DNA from: Plutella xylostella
Taxonomy: Eukaryota > Arthropoda > Insecta > Lepidoptera > Plutellidae
NCBI RefSeq assembly: GCF_932276165.1
Contig: NC_064005.1
Location: forward strand, 4,712,001-4,776,000
Direction of reading: 5' to 3'
Length of the DNA: 64,000 nucleotides
This document shows positions 42,801 through 54,800 of the stretch, piece after piece. A program made the translations under genes and the position numbers. Under the pieces are notes generated by a model. It had not been told where the DNA came from, made no database searches, and was given only the letters and a program-made list of their open reading frames with translations. Numbering within the stretch: position 1 is the first letter of the stretch; each line of letters opens with the position of its first letter.

Positions 42801-45800
42801 GACGGTCCAATGTGTACAGAACAAATACAAATCTATAACATGACAATATTGGGAAAGCACGTTGCGTCCTATAGCTACGAAATTTCGTAGCAGATTTCGT
42901 AGCAAGTCCTTCCGTAGCAGCATCGTAGCCGCATAAAAATAAGTTTTTTTGTGCGTCTTTATGTTTACGTTTATTCGAATGACACTACTACTCTACAACT
43001 TGTTTTCAAATACTATAATTGCCTAGACTACAACCTACAAATAGGTACTACCCATACGTAATAGTCAGCAACGAAAAGGCTGCGAATGCGTTGCGTACGC
43101 TGTATGAATATTAATTCAAATTGACATGCAGATCTGCGGCTGTTGTGTTCGGTGGGCCGAATCAAAAGGAGTTTTACGAACTGAGCGCTAGGGGTGAGTT
43201 TCGCCAGTTCGTGGAGGCATCGGCAGGTGTAAGAGATAAGGGCGAAGGTCGTGGTTATCAATGGAGGATCTCCATACTCGCGCGCGCCGGACACATCTCG
43301 CGCCCATTCACTATGAAGACGTCCCCCCGCCGCCCGCGCCCCCCGCGGTGCATTCATGCAACAAGTTAGGGCTCCCGCGTCTTGAGGACCTTTCCGCTAA
43401 GACATTCTAAACTTTCTTCGTCTCCCAGCAACCAAATATTCATGGAACGAAACGTGAGATCTACCCGAGCGTAGCAGCCTGGGCTCAGACACTCGCTCGA
43501 TATCGAACCCAGTACCGCGCCCGGCAACAGCCCGACACATCCCCAATCAACCCGCACGGCCCGCGATAACATTTGCATTAGCAAATTAATTGTTTTGCAT
43601 TCATTCATTCATTAGCCTTTGTTGTCAGAAAAAACGATAGAGCGCCGCATAATTCAAATACACTTTTGTAAAGCATGGCGGTTCAAACACATTTCAGCTT
43701 CGGGAAGCCCAATTAAATATGGATGTGATTGAAAAACGCGTGTCCGGTAACGAGCGTGTACGTAATTGGTGGGCGGCGGGCCCGGAGTGACCCAGTTGCC
43801 GTTGCCGAGCGACGGGCGGGGGCGGCGGAGGCGGGGGCGGCCCGGCCGGGGGCGCTCGCGACCTGCTCGAAAACGACACCATAACAAAGGTCGTTCAACC
43901 GTCACTCTGCCGTACGAGAGGTGCTTCTGCGAATTTTCGCTTTGAGTCATATGAGACGAGACCATCAGACCCGGGGCCGGCCCAGCCAGCCGCCCGCCCC
44001 GCTACCCGCGAGCCAGCCGTGCTCATCATCACCAGCTCTGTACCACGAGAACCAAACCCCTAAAGAAGACAATGGCAAGAAGCAAACAGAAAACCTGCCA
44101 GCGAATAAATTTAATTGTTATAAGTCCTTTTCGCTGCCAACTGAAGACGGGGGGAGGGAGGCTGGTGGTACCAACTTGCGCCAAATTTCACTTTCGCTCA
44201 AGACGTTGTGCGTACACTTAGCCCCCTACCACCCCCGTCGCTTATATATCTTACAAACTTCACTTAGTTTCGACATCTACTCCTAAATCTTCACTTTCTC
44301 ATTGTTTGTTTTATCATATAGAGTCTCTCGTAGATTGAGCCTCAAATCGAATACACCTCCTGCCGAAAGCTCTATACAAAAGCTCATATAAAATTATACA
44401 TTTTTAATTACATATTTTCTTCTCACAGAGGGAAAAAGCAATGCGCCAGAATATGTCGCTCCGACGAGAGAGCTTCGCCCTCTGCGAGACGTCGTTATCT
44501 TAGCGAACCCTAACTGAGAAAAACATAAAAAACGCACGTCAAAAAAGTCCTTCCACTCACAAAACTCTCCCACCCGCTCACCCTCCCTCAAGTTATAAAA
44601 CTAGAGGCAGACGTAAGCCGCCCACGGGGATGTGGACCCAGCCGCCCCGGCTTACGGGCGAGAGTGGCTCGGGCGGCGCCCACACCAAGGCGGCGGCGGG
44701 AGCGAAGGCGAGCACACGAGCGTGGAAGATTTAGCAAAATGAAAGCCGACTCGCTCTTAATTCAGGAGCGGCTGGCGGCGTGCGCACCGCCGTCGATACC
44801 GCCCGCCCCCACCGCCCGCCATAAATAAGGGGGGCAACTCGGGTTAACTAAGAGTCGCCCCCCCGGCGCCGCTGGAAGGGCGAATTAAGGGGGCCGCGCC
44901 GAAGGACGAATTAAGGAGATGAGAGAGCACACGCTCTCGAGACTGGCACCGCGCTGCGGCCGCTGTCACCTGATTACTGCCACCTACGCTGCCTCGCCGG
45001 CAAACAACTCACCTCCTATAGCCACCCTAATGTATAAGCTGGATTTGATTACACAATGCTTTCCACTTTCTGTTTTATTCTTTCATTTTGTAGTTTCCGC
45101 AACTTGGAGCTGGATAGAATCTAATCAGAATAGAAAATGACGTGAAGCCGTAGCCGTAGCCGCCGCCCACGCTCGTGACGTCACGCTTGCACCATGTGAC
45201 TCACTGCGCTATACTAATTGCAATCTATATCCCTACCAAGTTAGGGTTCGTTTTTGTTAAAATTCAAGTCGGTCCTTTGTTTTCCGCACGCGGGCGCTCG
45301 AAATTGACTCTACTCGAGTCGGCGTAAGGTTGAAGATGGCAGAGCGCGGTGTAATATCTTGGAGAGGGGGAGGGTATAAATTTTCCATGGGGGCAGACGG
45401 GGCGACGTCGCCGTGAGTCACCCGGGAGGAGGCACATATTGTAAATATCTACCACTCACATGTCACAAAGTTTTCTCCGCATCGAGAAACTTTGTTAACG
45501 TCAACGGAGCACGTGGCCTTCGCTGATATTAAACATAATCGCCTCGAGTTTCCCGCGCTCGCCGCGCTACTCACTTTTTATTTTGCGCCGCAGCTCGTTC
45601 TAGACTTTGTCGCGCTATTTTCGTTCGTACGAAATTCTTTGTTTGGTAAGTCTTAATAATATTGAATCACAATTTGCCTTGGTAATGCACGTAATATTAC
45701 ACAGATTATTTCATATTTTATATCTCATATTTAGTTGTGAAACGGAGCAATCGCAGTATTGATAAGCGGGTCGCAGCAATCGCGCGAGCCGCGACTCACC

Positions 45801-48800
45801 TTGAGCTGTGATAACAGTCCCTGATAACACTCTCCGCCGCTATCCATCGTTGCAAACATCACCCACTACGTTTTACACCTTTTATTTATTATTATAATAC
45901 GACTATTTAAAATATCAAACGTTTGATTGACGCCGAAAATATTTTTGATAGGGATTTTTGTAATTCGCTTTTCGAATGTTTGATTTGTTTGAAGGATTTG
46001 AATATTTATTGCGCAAGTGATAAGTATGCAATCTTTTTGGTGAGTCATTATTATATTCAAATATCAATACAAAATCAGTTAATTATTTTCATTACTTATT
46101 TCAGCTCAAGTCTCCATAGCTATACACGAGATAACATCGTCGAGTTGCAATTGCAAGGAGATGATGCAAACAAACTGCAAGAATTTCCACTATGCGCCCG
46201 CCAAGCCCGCTCTAACAAGGGTCTTATTGCTAAGTAATTAAGGTTGAAAATTATTTAAATATACGAGTATCATCGTAAGGTAGAATGAAAATGTTGAAGT
46301 TTTCCTGTAAGTATACCTTCTGTTTGTAGCTTTCCTATTGGCGAGACCGGTAGATATTCCAGGAATGAATGACGTCAACATTACAACATCACAGGGTAAT
46401 CCCTGTCTCCCCGATACCTTGATCAAAGTTATATGAAAATGAGGATGTTACTACTTGGCAAACCTTAAACGCGAATTCTCGAAAATAGAAACAGAATTCT
46501 GAGAAAACTCGTGCCGGTTCTCCGAACCTCGGTGCGGTATCTATTGTTTGTTTTACACGAATTTCTACTAATTGGGTACGCTTGTTATTTTTGTTGCTGA
46601 TAATATTATGAAAGGCTTTTTTCGTAAAATATAATGATTATAGTACTACCTGGCATCTATCAAGGACTCCGTTTTCGCCAACCAAATGAAATATTTAAAC
46701 CGAAGTTCGGGGTTGAATCAGGGTTGAATAGCATAGAGAGTATACACCGAAGGGGACCCTTCCTGCAGCGCCCCCGGCCGCACAATGGCAGCCCCCAGCG
46801 CCAACTTGCAGATTAGGGTCCCAACTTTGTTCTGCCGTTCTCTTGTAATCATGTAAAAGGATTTTGCTCCTCTGAAAATGAATACCAAATGAAAAGGACT
46901 ATCAAATGGGCCTCTTGACCCAGGTTCGTATGGTGGTCTACATTTTTAATAGAGACAGGTTTACTGACAGAGGCTATCAATCGATACCGGAAATATGGTA
47001 GAGGTCAATATTGGTCGGAGCGTCCGTCAGTCGTCAACTGGTCACGTGACCACGTCCAGCGACAATACACTCAGTGGCGGCAGCAGCGTGCTGCTTTGCA
47101 TAAGTAATGAGCCGCCCCCCCCCGCCCCGCGCGCCGCCCGCCCGCCCCCGCGCTAGGCCTATCGATTGCGGTGGCGCGGGGCGGGCCGCATCGCCGTAAT
47201 TGTCACACGGCCGAGGCTGAAATTTCAAAACCACCCCCGCGTGTAGACCTTACTACCCCCGCATAAAACCTACAATCCCGCAACGCTGCAACTTTTATCA
47301 CTGATTGAATACCAAATGTGTTGATAGCCAGCTCTAAGTTTGGAGGCTGCTCGTAATAGAGCCTTCGCAGTCTATGACAGAGGCTAATTAGACAGGCGCG
47401 TGATTCCAGTAAATGGATTTTACTCGTTCGTGTTACGGAGTGAATAAAAGCACGAATTGCTGTCACCGGCTTTTGGCTATTCAAAACCTAGTTTTAAAAT
47501 AGACGGTCGGTGAACTGTGAAGGAACCGCTTGGTTCCTAGTGGCGGCGGCACGCGATGGCCGCTCGGGCGAGTCCACGCTGCCAGCGCGGCGCTGCACTG
47601 TGCTGCTGATTACTGGGCGAGCAAGCAGGCGGTGTTACATGTGCGGGCGCGTTCATTGTCCGGCGGCGAGGGAGAGTGGCCGGTGGTTACGTGCTGGCTG
47701 GCGTACACCCGGCGACCAGGCGGGCGGCGCGGCGCTCTCGCTCGCCGCTGCTAGAAAAGACAATTTCGTTTCGCCCACCAGAGCGTGCGACGTCGCTGCC
47801 GTCGCATCGTACATGTATTAATAGTGGTGTGGTCTAAGCGCGCGGTTTTTTAGCTCAGGCAGCGACGAAAGTATGGAGAAAGTGGCTTGTTGACGTCACG
47901 CACACATGCGCGCCGCACACGCGTGCCGCGCGATCTACTGAACGTGACAGCCGCCGCCGCCGCTTGCCTCACCGCTCACCGCGCGGTTGCAAAACCGACC
48001 GCTCCTCATGAGAAATACGGCTGCGAGCGCGATACCTTGCACACACTCACGACACGTTCGGTTACTCAACGCAGCGGTGGAAATTCTCTCCGTTTTTGTC
48101 CAGAAAGACAGAGCGATGATCGTTAAAGACTCCCTAATCCCGAAGTAATTGGGTGTGATACGGGCAGTTCCCTAAATGCGGGTCTGACACTTGTTGAAAA
48201 GACAAGTTTTGACGCCCCCTTTTCAATGACCGACCGACGATATGAAATATGGATAGTTTACAGGTGCAAAGGTAAACAAGTGGACGCGAACAAAGGGAGA
48301 TGTGGAGTTCTTACGAAGCGATGCTTGGCGGGTGACGATTGTGTGCGATCGAGTACGAGAATGGAGGCATTGTTAGCCGCACATGACATAACTCAGCTTG
48401 TGCCCACGCGATCATAACACAAGCATAATCGGATTGCAAATAATCAGGATTTTGAGGTAACACACTGTATTATCTCCATAAACTTATATTTCACGCGCCT
48501 ATTTTACGCATCGTCAAAGCTATGTTATGCTTTTACTGAATTTTTATTTGTAATGTATTTATATCTGTGTTATGTGTACGACAAAGTGTTCATAAACTAA
48601 AAAAAAATATGACGATAACTTTAATAATTTAATATAATAAACTCACGAGCCAAGTTAGGATCCGTTAATCCTGACCAACTTTTTCGTTACTTTCGGTGTA
48701 ATCCATTAAACTTAAGATAGGTCACGATCATACTCTTCTCCATTCATGGCCTAATCAAATCAATTCCTTACCTACTTAATATAGATGAACAAGACCGCAA

Positions 48801-51800
48801 AGTAGTGAGTTGAATCAACTGGCTCGTATCGTGATCTTGGCCGCCCGTGGCGAGCGATTAATTACATTATACAGTGAGATGAAAAGGAAAACCAGCCGGC
48901 GATCAGCTGATCGCTGATTGATGTGTACTCGAGCCACTCGCTGCACCGCCGCCGCCGTCTCGTCCTAACCCATTCACAAACCGGCACAACATAAAAAACA
49001 CACCCCCGTTACCTGATATTTATTACCATTAAATTACGAATCGATTAACCGGGGACACACCCACCGATCAGATCTTTTATTTCTTTGTACTCCATCTGTT
49101 GCAAGGTCGGACTCGTGGATTTCACGACCGGTAATTAAATTATGAACAGATGTTTTGAAGGGGTATTTTCTCTAAACAACGCAAAGGTGAGAGGCAAAGC
49201 AATCAGAAAATGTTCATCATTTTTTTCATTGCCAAAAAAGATGGTGTTGTGACGTCACAGCTGGGAGGGGGTGGTGGGGTAGATTAGGGCTGCAGGGGGG
49301 GAGATTGGAAACACCCGAGAGGGGTCGACCCCCGCCCGAGCGCCCCTACCATGCTTCTAAATTCCTAATTTAGAACGTCGAGTTCAAAGCTATAGTTTTC
49401 AGTATAAGTGTTCGTTTTTTTGCTAGGTGAACTAAGCGTACAGACTTACTAGTAGAACATCTACAACAAAGGTAAACACAGGTACTGAATATTAATATTA
49501 TTTTGAATAATTTCCTTTAGTTTTTAACTGAGATGTCATAAGTTTGTGATCTTGAAAACATTGCACGTTTCATATAATGATCAGGCTTAAAAGGCACAGA
49601 TTTATAAACTTATTGAAATTCATTGGAATATTATCGTAATCTTTTACTATAATATGTGTATTTGTAAGTCTGTATAGTTTTCATGTTCTTGCCAGTGCTG
49701 TCGTTCGTTTTTGCACAGCAGACCAAAGAGCCGAATACGAAGAACGACTCCCTATTCCAAAGCAACTCAACGGCAATGCTCGTGGATGTAGAATCGTGTT
49801 CGAGGCGAGAGGTCGGCGTTAGGGGCTGCAGACAGGCGCTAGGCGGCAAGGGGAGGCGAGGGCAAAGGGACGCTGACTCCGGCCCCACGTACAACCCAGC
49901 ACGGCCAAGCACGAACCCGAAATATAAAAGGTGAGGAACCTATATAGGTACAGATAATGGAAAAAGGTGGATTATTTTGCTAAGACATAATTGAAATGTA
50001 GGTTTCATGAGCAGTAATTTTATTGCAATAGTTAAGTCAGTCAGTACAATAATAAGCTCATAACAGAATACGCAGAATTATTGTGTTGACTCTTTAAACG
50101 TTAGAACCATTGTGCTTTTTGAAGTTCAGCGGTTTCAGCAAGGATCCCTAAGAGCATCCGATCCCGGTCTGTCGCCCACGCCCTCTCTCGGTACATTACT
50201 GTAATTACCTGATTACAGTGTCTTATATACTCGGCACGAGTAGATACTACTATTGTATAAAGACGACCTGCAATATGTGTTTAATATCTACCCGGGAGGA
50301 ATTATGCGCAACTAAACAAACTACCTCAGCAATTCATTAGGTAACCGCTTAGATAACTATAACGTCAAACGTAAAACTCCGCAATTTTTAAGTTCCCCTG
50401 AAACCCAATAAATTGCGCTACAAAATAATAAAACATAGAGAAAGAAAACCAGCTTCCCCCTTTGGCTGATTACGACCGTAGCGCTTGGAAATAAGAATGA
50501 ATTTTTAATGAACCCCCCCAGCCGGGGCGAGAGCACCCCTTTCAACTCGACTACGCACTTAGGAGATTAGTCCCGGGAGCTTTCTAGTTAACTTACTGAA
50601 CACCGACTGTTATTAAGTTTAGAATTTACAAAAAGAAATCTTCGGCATTCGGTAGTAAACATAAACAAGTCGTAAAGCTTAAGGAGATAAGAGACGACCT
50701 TGCGGTGGCGGTGGCATAATAAAAGTTGGGTCGTGTAAACAAAGAATGTAAATGTTAGATGGTCGTGAGGCGCGGAGGCTGCGAGTTCCCCCGCGTCGGC
50801 GCTACGTCACGGCGGAAGTCGCACACTGCAGCCGCCGCCGCCGCCGCCCGCGGGTTCAATGTCGGACTATCTATCGACCATCAATCACCGCCCGAGAACC
50901 GACCCAGACTACCCCACACTACATCGACATCGATACTCCTACGAGATTCGCTCGACACAAGTCATAAAGACGTATTGTATCACTAATTGTTTAACTATTA
51001 CGTGTTAGCAATCAATTACGATATTAAAACATTAAAACGTGTTAATGAAAGTACTGAGGCCTTGGTGCGGGGCGCGATTGAAACGTCAAATTATTACCTC
51101 AGAGATAATTTCCCGATAACAACGGAGTGCCACTTCCTATGTTTATACGTTTTGTGCATAAAAATAGTTGGTTGTAAATGTGGTTGATAACAGACCTGAT
51201 ACTATTTGTTGACACGCAGTAATCCGCTTCGGTTTATATCGTGGTCACGGCCAACGTATTATTATTCTATCACGCTCACACCTTCATAAACGGATCACCC
51301 ATTCATATCTCGTTGAATAGTTTACATTAGATCATCTAACGCGAATTTATAAATATACAATCAGCAACTCGGAAACGAGGGAATACCGGCGTAGTTTTTC
51401 TAGTCATTGAGGGGCTCCGAGAGTGTGGGGGCAACCCTACGCATTCCTGCGAGTCTAAAATAGCGTCGATAGATTGCAGTATCGATAGAGCTCCCGCGCG
51501 GCTGCATTCGGAAGCAAGGTCGTTTGTGTTTACCAACTGACAACCGACACTCTTCAAAGTCTCAACACGTGCTTCGAAAAATGTGCTCTATTTTATTTTA
51601 TTTCTAACGCACGCCGCGCCGCGCCGTATTTTTAGTCCTCTTGTCATTCAATGTATACACGCTAGTCCACCTAACGGCCGGCATGCGGCAGTGCGATGCG
51701 ACGGGCTACGGGAACAAGGCTCGGAATGTTTACCAACTTCCATCGATTGTTACATTGAAATATGAGCCGCACGACCTAGTCCTCGACTTCAAACTGTCAA

Positions 51801-54800
51801 ACATGTTCACTCGAACCGCAAGTTGATGCATCGATTGGAAACGCCGCAAAAAGATCGATGTTAAGTATCGATTTGTCTGTTGAACTGTTCGAGTGCAGTG
51901 GGGGCAAGGCCGGCGTTGTTTACTAGCCGTTATCAGCCAGTTGTCAGTCACCCAAGACTCCGCACGTGAAGTACTGGCGGCCCTCACCGTCACGTCTACA
52001 TTGTCGCGCTCTGACACGGTATATATTTGTCTACGCGACTGTACGTTTGCTAATGCGATGACGTCTTAATGCTCTTTCTGTGCGGCAGTCCTCGGTGGGG
52101 TTTCCTTTAAGACGACAGGAGTTACGTGCGTGCCCAAATAACTTTGTTTCTTTTGCGGCGACAAGGTTTTCTTAAAACTTAGCTATAGCCTTCAAGGTTA
52201 CAATGGCTCCATTGATAATATAACAGTTCTCAAGTTACAGTGGATAGCTACCGTGCATCGACAATATCTGGTGATTGCTTTCGGCAATACATCACAACGG
52301 TGACGTCACAACAAAGGAGATGATATTCTTAAATTGTGAAGGGGCCCTGCAGAGGGGGACAGGGCGCTGCAGTGGGGTGGGCCCCGCTAGGCGCGTACTG
52401 CCTGCAATATCTGAGTGAAAGTGTCGCCGGATCGGCCGCGGGAACAAGCCGGGGTTGCTACTGCACCCTTCCAATATATCCCAAAATCAACCCCCTTAAA
52501 ACGTATATGGTATTTTTATAAAATTACTCTTCAAGTTACATTATACATGTAGTTACACCGCTCTAGATAAATAATACACGTTGAACTATGTAGGGTTAGG
52601 TACTAATGTATAAATATTACACCAGAATGTTAAAGTCAAGGTTCAAGAGTACCCATTAAAATCACATAGTGTCCAATTGAAGTAACAAGTCACGTAGGCT
52701 AAGCACAAAATTACCCCATTTTCGGGTAATTAAGGTGTAGAGGGGAACACCGCAGTGGGCGCCGCAACCGTCAATGGATGAAGACGCCCCCCCTCGGCCG
52801 TGTAGTGAGTGCACTCACTTGCACCTCATAGTACGGCGTTCCTTGAGACGACCTTTATAACTAAGTAGGCGCGTCTTTGAGCCGGCCTCATCCGTCTGCC
52901 CTATTCATTGTACAGCTGTTTCAAACATATAAGCACAGCTACTATAGTTGTGCAGGCTATTTTTGCAGCTGAATCTTAAGTCTGTACAAAACCAACGGCA
53001 TTGCATCTTCACTATGGAACCTGATTGATATTCGTTCAAGTATTCAGTCGATAACAATATTACCTATAACCGTATAGGTGCACGGAATTTATGAATACAA
53101 GACGTTTAACCGAAGGCTTTGGAGCGATCGCAATCAGGTGTTTTCCATTTCTACGAGATATCGTCCCGATAAGGCGCTGGGCGATGGAGCGAGTCGTGCG
53201 CGATCGAGATCGAGACAGACAAACGACCGGAACGGCCACGTCGTCATTATCTCGACTCATGAATGAAACGGAACGTAAATCGAAACGTATTGCGTGCCAT
53301 AATCCGTGCACATTAATCTCTCAAACGCCGATTGTGACGTAACAAAACAAATGGCTCAAGTTCATTGATCCACTTTGTAACAGCTAAATGTGTCGTTGTT
53401 TATTGAATGTCGGCGTTTAGCGAGTCGGCCGCAGTGCAAGCGAAGAACAAGGTTGTTGCTTTGTGGAGCACACCATTATAACCATTATAAGGTCTTTAAT
53501 ATCTCATCATCACACACATAGTCTTATGAATTGGTTTTTATGTATTTATTAGAATCTGGGTGATTGCTCAAGACAATTATAGAATAGATTTCTCAACAAC
53601 TACATATTTAAGTCGATAAATATATTAGATTGTGTTATTTTTTATTAACTCACTTATCACGTATTTAATCCATTAGTAGAGCCCGAATGTCGTTTGTTTA
53701 TGAAATGTCAAAACATACAAGTTAATTACTCATGATTTGCATTCCGTCTGCCCGCTGGCATTCCTCACTTACGCCGCTTCCGAGCGATACGTCATTATGT
53801 ATATTTATGAACGTATTATGATTATTAAGTGACGTTTTCATTTCATTATGATATCGTTGACCGGCCGGCTATTATTAGCATTCATTCAGAACCGCGGTGA
53901 TTTGTCGCTAATCAGCCGTAGACGTGAGTGGAAGCAGTTATAAATGGATCACGCGCTACTCATGTTGTTATTGTTACACATCAACACTTTTCTTATAATG
54001 TACATTATTAATATCACGGTATATTTTCGGACGATTGATTATTGGCTTGTACTAAAAAATTATAAAGTATTATTACAAAAACACCTTGAACTCAAAAGTT
54101 AAACAACATTCGCCAAAACACTTGATGTTAAATTTATCGCGATTAGATTACAACATCAACATCAGATTAAGTACACACTCATAATAATTATGTAAACATA
54201 ATATTTAAACATCACATCAGCCCATAAAATCTGTGTGACCCTACTCGAACTTGACCGTCAAAACAAGAGGATAGCAATAAAAAAACATCACTTATACAAT
54301 GACGTCGATTTACATAAATTATTAGCGTGAAGTGAGAGCGGGGCGCGGGCGGGGTACAGATGCAGTGCAAGTACTCAGGTTCAACGACACCATTCCATTT
54401 TATTGCCAGACGTAATTGGGTCGTCGTGTGGCATTGAGGGCATGGGAAATATATTTAGAGCAAACTCAACACATTCCCGAAAACGAGTTCAGACATTTTT
54501 CACAACACTTCGGCCTACGAGATGCGTCGGACGCTCCCGTTCTAACAGGACTTTTATTGAAAAATGGCACGAGTGCACTCAGAGCAAATAAAAGAAGGCG
54601 GTGAGCCGAAAAAAATCAAAACACAAACACGAGGTGGGCCGCAATAAAAGTATAATTGGCCGTATACAATTTCAAACAAGTGACATTGGAGCCTGTGTTG
54701 GTATTTTTTGTTTTGTTCATAACAGGTGACTTCGCCGCCCTCCCGTCGCGAGTCGATGCCCTATATTTTTATTGATAGCCGTTCAAGTTCATGAGTCACA

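Larger units (their letters stand above)
40213..52308. promoter_or_regulatory. Cluster of perfect TGACGTCA (CRE) octamers
   Basis: Seven exact copies: 40213-40220, 42269-42276, 45176-45183, 46370-46377, 47891-47898, 49250-49257 and 52301-52308. Flanking bases differ, so they are not copies of one repeat. TGACGTCA is the canonical site for CREB/ATF-family bZIP dimers. Confidence 0.5.

Noticed and set aside
43654..43965. Proline/Arg-rich open frames around 43.7-44.3 kb
   Set aside because: CpG-rich DNA gives open frames in several phases at once. There is no domain, no splice support and no codon signature.
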